Assembly (NCBI RefSeq): GCF_002198715.1
Contig: NZ_MWLK01000038.1
Location: 1-64,000, forward strand
Length of the DNA: 64,000 nt
From: Rhodomicrobium sp. R_RK_3
GTDB taxonomy: Bacteria > Pseudomonadota > Alphaproteobacteria > Rhizobiales > Rhodomicrobiaceae
Direction of reading: 5' to 3'
The notes under the pieces were generated by a model. That model was not told the DNA's origin. It saw nothing but the letters and a program-made list of their open reading frames with translations, and did not search any database. Both the position numbers and the translations under genes were made by a program. Of the stretch, positions 48,379 through 57,326 are shown piece by piece (the stretch's first letter is position 1; each line of letters opens with the position of its first letter).

Positions 48379-49716
48379 TCAATCTTCGCGGAAGGCGCGC
48401 GCGAACTGGTCGGTCAGCGGCTTCGACAGATAGGAGAGCACGGTGCGCATATGCGTCTGGAGGTGGGCTTCAGCCGGCATGCCCGGCACGAGCTGCAAAC
48501 CCTTCAGCCGGGCGATCTCGGCGTCGGAGATGGCGATGCGGATGGCATAATAGGTCTGGCCGGTGCGGCTGTCGCGGGTGACGTCGGCGGCGATGACGCG
48601 GACCGAGCCGTTGAGGCGCGGCGTCGCATTGTGGTCGAAGGCGGAGAAGCGGATCTGCACGTCCTGGCCGAGGCGGACCAGGTCGATGCTCTGCGGCGGC
48701 ACGCGCGCCTCGATGGACAGCCCCTCGGCCTGCGGCACGATCAGCATCAGCGTCTCGCCGGGGCCGATGACGCCGCCGACCGTCTGCACCGCGAGCTGAT
48801 GCACGATGCCCGATTGCGGCGCGCGGATCTCGGCGCGGCGATAGGTGTCCTCCGCCGAGATCCGGCGTTCCATCAGCTCGCCGAAGCGGGCGTCGATGTC
48901 GCGCAGGTCGCGCAGCACCTCGGTGTGCAGATCCTGGTCGATCTGGATGATCTTCAGTTCGGTCTCGGCGATCTTGCCCTTGGCCTGGGCGATCGAGGAG
49001 ATGATCTGGCCCTTTTCGCCCTCGAGGCGGGTGGCGTCGCGGCGCATGGAGGTGACCCGGCTCATCGGCAGCAGGTTGCGCGCGTAAAGGCTCTCAACGC
49101 CGCGCAGCTCGTCGTGAATGAAGGCGATCTCCTGGGCCTTGGCGTTACGCTGGGCCTCCAGGCCCTTCACCTCCTCGAAGAATTGCGCGATGCGCTCGCG
49201 AAGCTGGCCCTCCTGTCCGGCGCGGGCGGCGCGGCGCGCCTCGAACAGCTTCAGCTCGCCCGCGATCAGGCGCGCGACATTGCCGGCGCCGGCGCGGCTG
49301 GTGAGGTCCTCCGGGAAGGTCACGGCGGCGGCGCCGTCCTGTTCGGCGAGCAGCCTTGCCCGGCGGCCGGCCAGTTCGTCGAGCGTGTTGGTCACCATGG
49401 CCAGATTGGCCCCGGTCAGCGTGTCGTCGAGGCGGATCAGCACCGCGCCGGCTTCGACATGGTCGCCGTCGCGGACATTGAGCTTGGAGACGATGCCGCC
49501 GATCTGGTGCTGGACCTTCTTCACGTCGGTCTCGACGATCACCGCCGCCGGGGCGATGACGGCGCCGGCGAGCGTCGCGGTCGCCGCCCAGCCGCCGATG
49601 CCGATGACCAGCAGGGCGAGCAGCAGGCAGCCGAGCTGGACGTGACGCCTGATCGCGGCGCTGCTCGCGTTGCGGCGGCTGGCGGATGCGGGCGCTGCGA
49701 GGATGGCGGGGCTCAT
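48379..49716 (-). CDS. type I secretion membrane fusion protein (HlyD/PrsE family)
   Basis: A 445-aa periplasmic adaptor. One transmembrane helix (LGCLLLALLVIGIGGWAATA, about 29-48) is followed by a lipoyl half-motif (VQHQIGGIVSKLNVRDGDHV), a long coiled coil (about 110-280) and the closing barrel (RAEIRAPQSGIVHQLAV). It links the inner-membrane ABC exporter to a TolC-like channel. It overlaps the ABC gene by 4 bp (ATGA). The pair probably exports the adjacent RTX protein. Confidence 0.93.
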   Translation of the reverse strand: MSPAILAAPASASRRNASSAAIRRHVQLGCLLLALLVIGIGGWAATATLAGAVIAPAAVIVETDVKKVQHQIGGIVSKLNVRDGDHVEAGAVLIRLDDTLTGANLAMVTNTLDELAGRRARLLAEQDGAAAVTFPEDLTSRAGAGNVARLIAGELKLFEARRAARAGQEGQLRERIAQFFEEVKGLEAQRNAKAQEIAFIHDELRGVESLYARNLLPMSRVTSMRRDATRLEGEKGQIISSIAQAKGKIAETELKIIQIDQDLHTEVLRDLRDIDARFGELMERRISAEDTYRRAEIRAPQSGIVHQLAVQTVGGVIGPGETLMLIVPQAEGLSIEARVPPQSIDLVRLGQDVQIRFSAFDHNATPRLNGSVRVIAADVTRDSRTGQTYYAIRIAISDAEIARLKGLQLVPGMPAEAHLQTHMRTVLSYLSKPLTDQFARAFRED

Positions 49717-51545
49717 GCCTTGCGCCTCGATGCGGCCTCGGCCAGCGCGCCGCCATCCGGCAGCGAGGGCGCGGGTTTCGACGCCGGCTTGAGGGTCTGG
49801 CGCAGCACTTCCGCCTTGAGGCCGAAATATTGCAGCGTGCCTTCGCTCATCACGGCGACCAGATCGAGGGCGGCGATGGCGCTCGGCCGGTGCGTCACCA
49901 CGATGATGATGCCGCCGCGCTCCATGACGCCGCGAATGGCCACGGTCAGCGCGTCCTCGCCTTCGGTGTCGAGATTGGCGCTCGGCTCATCGAGCACGAT
50001 CAGGAACGGGTCGCCGTAGAAGGCGCGGGCAAGGCCGATGCGCTGGCGCTGACCGCTGGAGAGCGCGCCGCCCTCGGGGCCGATGCGGGTCTCATAGCCC
50101 TGTGGCAGCATCAGGATCATCTTGTGGACATTGACGGCCTGGGCGGCCTTGAAGATCGCGGCGGGGTCGGCGGCGGGATCGAAGCGGGCGATGTTTTCCG
50201 CGATAGTGCCGTCGAACAGCGCCGGGTCCTGGGGCAGGTGGCCGATATGGCGGCCGATCTGGGAGGGATGCCATTGGTCGAGCGTGGCGCCGTCCAGCCG
50301 CACGGTGCCGCGCAGCAGCGGCCAGGCGCCGACGATGGCGCGCAGCAGCGTCGATTTCCCCGCCGCGCTCTGGCCGATCACTCCGAGCCCTTGCCCGGCC
50401 TTGAGGCGGAAGCTGACATTCTGGATCAGCGGCTCGGTCAGGCCGGGGGCGCTGGCCGCCACGGCGTCGAGCGTGAGGCCCTGCGTCGGGGCGGGGAGCG
50501 GCATTGGCATCGGCTTCACCGCGGCGAAGGGCGAGCGCAGCAGCGTTTCGAGGCGGGCGATGGCCTGCCGGGCGGCGAGGAAGGATTTCCAATGGCTGAT
50601 GGCGGTGTCGATCGGCGCGAGCGCGCGCGAGGAGGTGATCGAGGAGGCGATGATGGCGCCTGCCGAGACATCGCCCTTGATGACGAGATAGGCGCCAGTC
50701 GCCAGGATTGCCGATTGCAGGAAGCTGCGGAAGACTTTCGCCACCGAGCCGAAGCCGCCGGAGACATCGCTCGCCGCCTGCTGGGCGGTGAGATGGCGCT
50801 CGCTCGCCGCCAGCCAGCGTTCGACCATGCGGTCGGCGAAGCCCATGCTGTGCAGCACCTCGGCGTTCTTGCGGCCCTCGGCGGCGAGCCCGGCGCGGTG
50901 CTGGCCGTGCGCCGTCGCATCGGCGGTCGAGGCGCGCGAGAGATGGTCGGTGAGGAAGGTCAGGATGAGCAGCAGGACGACGCCGCCGGTGGCGATGAGG
51001 CCGAGCAGCGGGTGCAGCAGATAGACGAAGATCAAATAAATCGGGATCCAGGGCAGGTCGAAGATGGCGGCCGGCCCGGGCCCCGAGAGGAAGCCGCGCA
51101 CCGTGTCGAGATCGCGGATCGGCTGCAAGCCATCGCCCGAGGCCGTCATGCGCAGCGGCAGCCCGAGCACGGCGCGGTAGGTGCGCTCGCCGAAGCTCTC
51201 GTCGACGCGGGAGGCGACGCGCACCAGGAGCCGCGAGCGGATCACGTCGAAGCCGGCCTGGAACAGGAACAGCCCCGCGACGACGACGGTCAGGGCGACG
51301 AGGGTCGGCACGCTCTGGCTCGGCAGCACGCGGTCATAGACCTGGAGCATGAACAGTGAGCCGGTCAGCGCCAGCAGGTTGATGATGCCGGAGAAGGCCG
51401 CGATGCCGAGAAAGGCGCCGCGCATCGAGGACAGGACGGTGCGGATCGAGGCCGCCTGCGCGCTCGGCGCGGGCGGATCAGCGTTCGCCCCATGGCCGCG
51501 CCTGGAGAGGAAGGTCCAGCACGATCGAAAAAACCGTCTCATCAT
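49713..51545 (-). CDS. type I secretion ABC exporter (PrsD/HlyB family)
   Basis: A 610-aa fused membrane and ATPase protein. The membrane domain starts near residue 35 (IAAFSGIINLLALTGSLFML) and has the PrtD-type YDRVLPSQSVPTLVALT. The ATPase has Walker A GVIGQSAAGKSTLLRAI, signature LSSGQRQRIGLARAF and Walker B FLIVLDEPSANLD. There is no N-terminal C39 peptidase, so cargo is not cleaved. ATG 51545 (MMRRFFRSC) is weakly supported; the frame is open another 49 codons upstream. A hairpin separates it from the RTX gene upstream. Confidence 0.92.
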   Translation of the reverse strand: MMRRFFRSCWTFLSRRGHGANADPPAPSAQAASIRTVLSSMRGAFLGIAAFSGIINLLALTGSLFMLQVYDRVLPSQSVPTLVALTVVVAGLFLFQAGFDVIRSRLLVRVASRVDESFGERTYRAVLGLPLRMTASGDGLQPIRDLDTVRGFLSGPGPAAIFDLPWIPIYLIFVYLLHPLLGLIATGGVVLLLILTFLTDHLSRASTADATAHGQHRAGLAAEGRKNAEVLHSMGFADRMVERWLAASERHLTAQQAASDVSGGFGSVAKVFRSFLQSAILATGAYLVIKGDVSAGAIIASSITSSRALAPIDTAISHWKSFLAARQAIARLETLLRSPFAAVKPMPMPLPAPTQGLTLDAVAASAPGLTEPLIQNVSFRLKAGQGLGVIGQSAAGKSTLLRAIVGAWPLLRGTVRLDGATLDQWHPSQIGRHIGHLPQDPALFDGTIAENIARFDPAADPAAIFKAAQAVNVHKMILMLPQGYETRIGPEGGALSSGQRQRIGLARAFYGDPFLIVLDEPSANLDTEGEDALTVAIRGVMERGGIIIVVTHRPSAIAALDLVAVMSEGTLQYFGLKAEVLRQTLKPASKPAPSLPDGGALAEAASRRKA

Positions 51546-51665
51546 TGGCCGGGCGAACGCGTTGAGAAGCGAAAATGAGCGGCCGGGCTTGGCCGGTTGG
51601 ACTGACCGGCCGCCTCCAAGGCGTAGGCTCTCGAAAACCGGCGCCGGACTTGCCAGGGCGCTCCG

Positions 51666-51698
51666 GCCAAGGCGGGATGCATCCGATCCCACCTTGGC
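51666..51698 (-). terminator. hairpin between the RTX gene and its exporter
   Basis: On the minus-strand RNA, positions 51698-51686 pair with 51678-51666 as a 13-bp stem with one G-U pair and a 7-nt loop, starting about 10 nt after the RTX stop. There is no T-tract. It probably lowers read-through so that cargo message exceeds exporter message. Confidence 0.6.
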
Positions 51699-51707
51699 AT
51701 TTCCGGT

Positions 51708-54275
51708 CTAAACAATCAGGAAATCGTCATGCGTCATTTGCGGGGCGTCCGTTAACACCGCCACGAGCTGGACCTTCTGATCGCCGCGGCCATCCGCGTC
51801 CCATAACAGGCGCCCGTTGGAGGTGTCGTAAAGCAGCGAGGGGCCGGTCGTGGTCGTGTAGGCTGCATTATTGGCGTAGAGCGGGACGTGGAAGGCGCTT
51901 TCGAAATGCACCGCCTGCCCCGGCGCGAGGCCGAAGCCGCTCGCCGAAAGCAGGATCTTGTCCTGGCCGGGCGTGAAGTCGGTGATGGTGTCTCCGGCTT
52001 CGGCGGGGGAGGCGAAGTAGAAGCCGTCCTTGCCGGCTCCGCCGGTGAGGGCGTCCTTCCAGGCGCCGCCGTCGAGCCAGTCGTCGCCCGCGCCGCCGAC
52101 CAGCGTGTCCATCTTGATGCCGCCGCTCAGCCGGTCGTTGCCGAGCCCGCCCTCGAGCCGGTTTTCGCCGTCATTGCCGGTCAGCGTGTCGCCAAAAGCG
52201 GTGCCGGTGAGGTTCTCGACGCCGAGATAGCGGTCCCCGGCGGCGCTGCCGGCATTCTTGCTGCTGTCGAGCAGATTGGCGACCGCCGCCACGTCCGAGC
52301 CCGCATAGGTGACGGTGTCGAAGCCGTTGAAGCCGTTCATGGTGTCGGCGCCGAGGCCGCCGCTCATCAGATCGTTGCCGTCGCCGCCATTGATCTGGTC
52401 GTCGCCCGCGCCGCCGACCAGCAGATCGTCGCCCGCCCCGCCATTGAGCCGGTCGGCTCCGGCATTGCCGTAGATCTGGTTGTTGGCGGCGTCGCCATTG
52501 ATGGTGTCATCGCCCGCGCCTCCGTTGAAGGTGCTGGCGGTGGCGATATGGGCATAGTTGAAGGGGTTCGGATCGACCGGCGGTGCGACGGGGTCGGGCG
52601 CCCAGAGGTCGGTGTGGAAACTTGCCTCGCCGAGCGCGGCGGCATTGCTGTTCTGCAAGGTCGCGAGCGTGACAAAGCTGTTGCCGCCGCCGTCCTGATC
52701 GAGCTGCACCTGCACGTTGCTTCCGTCCTGGACGAAGCGCGCATAGCCGTCGCCGATCACATCGACGTCGCCCCAGTTCAGCCGCGCGGACATCACCGAA
52801 AGATCGATGAGATCGCCGCCCGCGCCGGCCTGGAAGTCGGTGATGACGTCGCCGCCCTCCTGCGCGCTGTGGAAGGCGAAGCGGTCCTGGTCGGCGCCGC
52901 CGGTGAGCACGTCCGTGCCCAGGCCGCCCCAAACATAATCGGCGCCCGCCGCGCCGTTGATCGTATCGTTGCCCTTGCCGCCCAAAAGCAGATCGTTGCC
53001 CGCCGTGCCGGTGATCAGGTCGTCGGGATTGGCCAAGGCGCGGACATAGGTGGTGTCGGTGACGGTGACGGCGGCGGCGGTCGCCAGATTGCCGGCGTCG
53101 TAGGATTCGAAGGTGGAATGCGCGATGGTGTTGTTCAGCGGATGCTCAATCCCGATGGTCGAATAGGATTGGGTCTCCCTCAGCGCGATGTGGTCGAGGT
53201 CGATGCCACGGGCGTCTTCGTGCCCCCATTCGTAAAAGGCGACGCCGCGCGCGTTGCCCGCGCCGCCGCTGTCCGTCATGGAGCCGTCGATGCCGCGCGC
53301 CATCAGGAAGCCATGGCTGTCGAAGGCCATGACATTGTCGAAGCTGCCATTCACGGTTTCCGAATGCCACGTCCAGGCGAAATTGCGCGTGCCATAGGCG
53401 ACGCTGTCGGAGACGTCCATGCCGATATCGGCGCCGAAATTGGAGATATAGGCTTTGCCGGCGGCGACCGGGATGCCGTTGGCGTCGGCCGCGTGGGTGA
53501 CGTTCTGGGCGTAAAGGCCCTGCACGGTCGTGCCCGTCGAGCTCAGCGAGTGGACCGCGACGCCCTGAATGGCGCCGTCGGCCATGTTGATGACCGAGAG
53601 GTCGTGCACGACAGCGTTGACGCCGTTGACGACGCTGACCGCCATGCCGACACCATCGTGGATGGCGAGATTGTCGAGATGCGAATTGATGGTGTCGCGG
53701 AATTCGACCAGCGAGGGCGTGGAGTTGAAATTGCGGGTGTCGCCGATGATTTCGCCGTTCTTGACGGTGAACTCGCCGCTCTGAAAGCCGGCGGCGCGGA
53801 CATTGGTCTGGTAATGCGACTGATCGATCAGCGCGCCCTTGAAGGTCACGACATTGCCGGTGATCGAAGTGATCTGCATCGCCTGGCCCATGAAGGAGCC
53901 GGGCTCGGTGATCTTGTCGCCCGGCAGCAGATCGTCCGAGACCACCTTGACCCAGCCGCCGACCGCCAGCGCCGCCGGCGGCGCGCCGTAGGCAATCGTG
54001 GTATTGCCCTGCGCGTCGAGGCCGACGCCGACATGCTCGGCGGTGGTTTGCTGGCCTTTCGCCGTGATGACGCCGACGGCTCCGACCTGTTGCAGGGTCG
54101 AGCCGTTCAGGTCCAGCGTGATATCGCGGTTCTGCACGTTGACCGTGAGCCCGCGGCTGATCGCGACGGTCTGATTCTCGGCCAGAATGATGGTGGTGCC
54201 TGTTTGCGCGGTCGCCAGCGCCTGGATGATGTCGGCCTCGGTCGCACCGGAGGCAAGACGGATTTCCTGTACCAA
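51708..54275 (-). CDS. secreted beta-helix/RTX protein, probable polysaccharide-active enzyme
   Basis: An 855-aa protein without an N-terminal signal peptide. Residues 1-420 form a right-handed beta-helix of the pectate-lyase superfamily (TTIILAENQTVAISRGLTVN, LDLNGSTLQQVG, NGEIIGDTRNF, NSHLDNLAIHDGVG). RTX calcium repeats follow in clusters near 425-470, 580-640 and 690-750 (GTAGNDLLLGGKGNDTING; GGAGDDQINGGDGNDLMSGG). The C-terminal 100 residues (DTITDFTPGQDKILLSASGF) match type I secretion tails. Modular lyases and mannuronan epimerases share this design. The start is TTG 54275 behind GAGGAG. It is next to its probable exporter. Confidence 0.9.
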   Translation of the reverse strand: MVQEIRLASGATEADIIQALATAQTGTTIILAENQTVAISRGLTVNVQNRDITLDLNGSTLQQVGAVGVITAKGQQTTAEHVGVGLDAQGNTTIAYGAPPAALAVGGWVKVVSDDLLPGDKITEPGSFMGQAMQITSITGNVVTFKGALIDQSHYQTNVRAAGFQSGEFTVKNGEIIGDTRNFNSTPSLVEFRDTINSHLDNLAIHDGVGMAVSVVNGVNAVVHDLSVINMADGAIQGVAVHSLSSTGTTVQGLYAQNVTHAADANGIPVAAGKAYISNFGADIGMDVSDSVAYGTRNFAWTWHSETVNGSFDNVMAFDSHGFLMARGIDGSMTDSGGAGNARGVAFYEWGHEDARGIDLDHIALRETQSYSTIGIEHPLNNTIAHSTFESYDAGNLATAAAVTVTDTTYVRALANPDDLITGTAGNDLLLGGKGNDTINGAAGADYVWGGLGTDVLTGGADQDRFAFHSAQEGGDVITDFQAGAGGDLIDLSVMSARLNWGDVDVIGDGYARFVQDGSNVQVQLDQDGGGNSFVTLATLQNSNAAALGEASFHTDLWAPDPVAPPVDPNPFNYAHIATASTFNGGAGDDTINGDAANNQIYGNAGADRLNGGAGDDLLVGGAGDDQINGGDGNDLMSGGLGADTMNGFNGFDTVTYAGSDVAAVANLLDSSKNAGSAAGDRYLGVENLTGTAFGDTLTGNDGENRLEGGLGNDRLSGGIKMDTLVGGAGDDWLDGGAWKDALTGGAGKDGFYFASPAEAGDTITDFTPGQDKILLSASGFGLAPGQAVHFESAFHVPLYANNAAYTTTTGPSLLYDTSNGRLLWDADGRGDQKVQLVAVLTDAPQMTHDDFLIV

Positions 54276-54464
54276 AGTGTCTCCTCAAACTCATGGATGA
54301 GGCGGGACGCGGCTGGCCTCGTGCCAGGGGACCCGCACATTGTGAGCGTCAGAATTGACGTGGATAGCGGCGTGCCGGCGGGTCAGCCGATGCGTAATGC
54401 ATGGTGCCGGACGCGAGCGCTGCGGGCGCGGCGAATGCACCGGCCCTCGTATTGAGGAGGATAA

Positions 54465-54641
54465 ATGAAAGTTTTAGAAAATAAAACTGATCGCTGTGTC
54501 TTTAGTTATTGGAGGATTGTACAAGAGCCTCGACTTGGCTTGCCGCAACTAACGAATTGGGAATGTTTGGCGAGACTGGGAATTTATTGCAGCCGGGGGC
54601 GCAGGCCGGGGCGGCAGCCGCTCGCTGGCGAGCAGGCATAA
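54465..54641 (+). CDS. possible small protein, 58 aa
   Basis: A short frame beginning MKVLENKTDRCVFSYW with a near-perfect ribosome-binding site (GAGGAGG, 4-5 nt before the ATG). Its TAA stop abuts the first arm of a strong terminator. The first 30 codons are AT-rich, unlike neighbouring genes, and the last 15 are Arg/Gly-rich. Three Cys are present; there is no signal peptide or recognised family. The 583-bp gap 54276-54858 otherwise holds only the upstream region of the RTX gene. The alternative is that the AT-rich stretch is promoter DNA for the divergent RTX gene. Confidence 0.35.
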   Translation: MKVLENKTDRCVFSYWRIVQEPRLGLPQLTNWECLARLGIYCSRGRRPGRQPLAGEQA

Positions 54642-54670
54642 AAAAAGCCGCCTTCATGGGACGGCTTTTT
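54642..54670. terminator. bidirectional rho-independent terminator
   Basis: AAAAAGCCG (54642-54650), an 11-nt loop and CGGCTTTTT (54662-54670) form a classical hairpin with A and T tracts on both sides. It can end the 58-aa frame on the plus strand and the DUF1624 gene (stop at 54859) on the minus strand. Part of the loop, CCTTCATGGGACGG, is repeated almost exactly at 54699-54712. Confidence 0.88.
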
Positions 54671-54858
54671 ATCGCGGCCTCGATTCGCTTTCGCATTGCC
54701 TTCATGGGGCGGTGCTCCGGCCGGTTCGAGGAAACCCGCGCTCGCGACTGAGGCCACCCTATTCAGCGTTCGCGCTCGGGTCAACTGCCTGCGGCCGTTT
54801 GTTTTTCATGGTGGCCCTAGGGCAACTGCGCGAGATCGGGTGGGCGCGGACACCCGGC

Positions 54859-56076
54859 TCAGAGATAGGCGAGCCACCAGCGGGACGACCGGCGCTTGAC
54901 CCCCGCATACCAGCGCGCCGCCGGGTAGAGCAGGGCCACGATCAGCAGCCAGAAGGCATAGGTCCCGCCAAGTCCGAAGCCCCAGTGCAGGGCGAGAATC
55001 TGCTCGCGATTGGCCAGCGGGTTTTGAAACACGGACGCCGGCATGCCCATGGCCAGGCCGATCAGCAAACTGATCGCCCGCCCGATGTAGAGATGCAGGA
55101 CATAGGCGAAGAGCGGCACCCGCCCGAATGTCAGCAGGAGATTCGCGGCCGGGCCGCGCAGCCGGTCGAGGGCGGCCGCCAGCGGAAGCGAGATGCCAAG
55201 CATCAGCAGCACATAATCGAGCGAGGGCGGGTATTTCGAGACATTGATGAAGGACAGGACGGTGAACAGTTCGCTGGTCTGCGCGGCCCAGGGCTTCGGG
55301 TCTCCATAGAGATTGACGGTACGCAGAACGGCGAACAGGGCAAACGCCCCCAGGCCCAGCGCTGTGAGGCTCCGGCGCCGCGCCGCCGGCTCCTGCTTAA
55401 AGACGAAACCGAGGCCGTAACCCAGGCACATGATTCCGAACCAGGGCACGAACGGATAGGTGACGGTGCCCGGAGCGACCGCGAGCGGGCCCGGCTTCAG
55501 CGCCAGCGTCCAAAGCACCTGGGGCACGCCGAGAGCGGCCGGATCGAGCGGCGTCAGTAAGCCGTGGCCGGCGACGATGACCGCGCCGAGCGCCAGCACC
55601 GCCGCCTGCGGCAGGCGGATCACGGCGGCAAGGAGGATCATCGAGACGCCGATGGCCCAGATCACCTGCAGGAAGGCGAAGGGCCATGCGAGGAAAAATG
55701 CGAAGGAGACCACGGTGATCTCCACCGCGATCAGCCAGAGCCCCCGCGTTACGAGAAACGGTCCCAGCCGCCGGCCGCTGCTGCCATTGACGCGCTGGAG
55801 ATAGACGGAGACGCCGGCGAGAAAGACGAAGGTCGGCGCGCAGATATGCGTGATCCAGCGGGTCAGGAACAAGGCCGGCGTCGTCTTTTCGAGATCCGTC
55901 GCGCTGAAGGCGATCGCCTGATAGTGGAAGAAATCGCGCGTGTGATCGAGCACCATCAGCACGATCATCGCGCCGCGCAGCAGGTCGATGATGTGCAGAC
56001 GCTGCGCGGCTACGCGCGCATCTTGGGGGTCCGCCATTGGCTTGGCGGGGGCGTGCAGTGCGTCGGCCTCGAGCAT
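54859..56076 (-). CDS. DUF1624 (heparan-glucosaminide N-acetyltransferase-like) membrane protein
   Basis: A 405-aa integral membrane protein. The opening RLHIIDLLRGAMIVLMVLDH with TRDFFHYQ is the DUF1624/HGSNAT signature; the Asp and His residues there are conserved in the family. About ten hydrophobic helices follow, including ITHICAPTFVFLAGVSVYL and PLFAYVLHLYIGRAISLLIG. The bacterial family is thought to move acyl groups across the membrane onto sugars, by analogy with HGSNAT. ATG 56076 (MLEADALHAP) has GGGAG upstream. It stands alone, ending before a terminator. Confidence 0.88.
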   Translation of the reverse strand: MLEADALHAPAKPMADPQDARVAAQRLHIIDLLRGAMIVLMVLDHTRDFFHYQAIAFSATDLEKTTPALFLTRWITHICAPTFVFLAGVSVYLQRVNGSSGRRLGPFLVTRGLWLIAVEITVVSFAFFLAWPFAFLQVIWAIGVSMILLAAVIRLPQAAVLALGAVIVAGHGLLTPLDPAALGVPQVLWTLALKPGPLAVAPGTVTYPFVPWFGIMCLGYGLGFVFKQEPAARRRSLTALGLGAFALFAVLRTVNLYGDPKPWAAQTSELFTVLSFINVSKYPPSLDYVLLMLGISLPLAAALDRLRGPAANLLLTFGRVPLFAYVLHLYIGRAISLLIGLAMGMPASVFQNPLANREQILALHWGFGLGGTYAFWLLIVALLYPAARWYAGVKRRSSRWWLAYL

Positions 56077-56268
56077 AGTCAATCGTCTCCCGTCTGATCA
56101 CGGGCTGCGAGGAAAGCAGCAGAGTCAGGCGTGGGCGCTCAAAGTTTCACTGCGATGACAGGGTTGGGCCGGGGCGTTACAGCCGTAGTTCGGCGGCCGG
56201 CGCGCTTGCGGGAGGGAGAGCGCACGGATCGCGTCGGTGCTCTCGATCAGCACCGCGCAGGGCGCTGC

Positions 56269-56703
56269 CTAAGCGTCCGGCGCGACGGTGCCCTTGCGGA
56301 TGATGACGTTGCCGTAGAACAGGCGTTCGCCCGTTGCGACCACCAGGAAGGCCTGCTTCGCCAGCTCGTAAAACGCAAAGCGCTCGACCAGTTTGAGCGC
56401 CACCCGGTCGTTGACCGCCGCCACTTCGGCCCGGATGACATCGTGCGCGGGCATGTTCTGCTCCGGCTGCCCGATGACTTCCATGCCGATGACCGGGCCG
56501 GGCTCGTCCTCGTCGATGGGCAGGACGCTCAGAATGGCGCCGAGCGCGCGCTTCAGGTCGGCGGCCTCCATGTTGACGAGGCGCTGCGCGACCGTGGCGG
56601 CGGGAAAGCTTCCGTCCGCGATGACGATGGTGTCGCCGTGGCCCATGGCGCGCAGGCCGTGCAGCAAGTCCGCGCTCAGGATGGGATCGATGCCGATGAG
56701 CAT
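56269..56703 (-). CDS. RbsD/FucU-type sugar mutarotase
   Basis: A 144-aa mutarotase that interconverts anomers of a free sugar. It has MLIGIDPILSADLLHGLRAM, GHGDTIVIADGSFPA (the catalytic His-Asp segment) and the C-terminal FAFYELAKQAFLVVATGERL with FYGNVI. This pattern is closer to FucU than RbsD. ATG 56703 sits behind AGGAGA; the longer open frame is an overlap with the DUF1349 gene. It is the last of three genes transcribed with the aldo/keto reductase, consistent with catabolism of a fucose-like sugar. Confidence 0.92.
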   Translation of the reverse strand: MLIGIDPILSADLLHGLRAMGHGDTIVIADGSFPAATVAQRLVNMEAADLKRALGAILSVLPIDEDEPGPVIGMEVIGQPEQNMPAHDVIRAEVAAVNDRVALKLVERFAFYELAKQAFLVVATGERLFYGNVIIRKGTVAPDA

Positions 56704-56726
56704 ATGCGTGTCTCCTATGTCGGCGC

Positions 56727-57314
56727 TCAGGTCAGGTCGTGCAGCGCGTTGGTGGTCGGCGGGCCGCAGCGGAAGTCGGAGAAGGCGGCGATGAAACCGG
56801 CGCGCTCGGGGCTCGCCGCCATCGGTCCGACGCGATAGGCGTCGGCGGCCGGGAAGGGGGCGAGGCGGAGCAGGGGCCAGAACACGCCGTCGAGCGAGGC
56901 TTGGACCCGGATGCTGCCGCCCGCCACCGTCACCCGGAGCCGGATGTCGGAGAGGTCGCCGGCAAGATCGGTGACGGACCAGTCGGAGCGGCCATCGGTG
57001 ACGACGGTGCTGAGGAACAGGCGGCCATCGGTCAACTCGCATCCGGTCTTCACCCAGCGGCGCTCGTCCAGCCGGACCATCAGCCCGGCCTGGTCGTACA
57101 GCGTCTCGTATTGTCCGCGCACCCTGATTTCGGCGGTGAAGCCGCTGCCTTGCGCGAATTGCAGGCAGTGGCCGGAATCACGCGTGAAGCCGTAATAGGT
57201 GTCGCGCCAGAAATCGGTCTTTGCGTCGGTCGCGACCGTCAGCACGCCATCGGCGAACGATGCGCTGCTCGGGCGGTTCAGCCAAGTACCGCCGTCCAGG
57301 GAAACCCTTTCCAT
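56727..57314 (-). CDS. DUF1349 domain protein
   Basis: A 195-aa beta-sandwich (concanavalin-like) protein. It has the DUF1349 pattern TDFWRDTYYGFTRDSGH, DQAGLMVRLDERRWVKTGCE and SVVTDGRSDWS-like strands, ending RVGPMAASPERAGFIAAFSD. The function is unknown; the fold suggests glycan binding. There is no signal peptide. It lies between the mutarotase (23 bp) and the aldo/keto reductase (12 bp), so it belongs to the same sugar-catabolic operon. GAGG precedes ATG 57314. Confidence 0.88.
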   Translation of the reverse strand: MERVSLDGGTWLNRPSSASFADGVLTVATDAKTDFWRDTYYGFTRDSGHCLQFAQGSGFTAEIRVRGQYETLYDQAGLMVRLDERRWVKTGCELTDGRLFLSTVVTDGRSDWSVTDLAGDLSDIRLRVTVAGGSIRVQASLDGVFWPLLRLAPFPAADAYRVGPMAASPERAGFIAAFSDFRCGPPTTNALHDLT

Positions 57315-57326
57315 CACCAGCCTCGC

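Noticed and set aside
54502-54705. A 67-codon minus-strand frame through the terminator at 54642-54670
   Set aside because: It runs across a strong terminator, has no Shine-Dalgarno, and the opposite-strand frame has a much better one.
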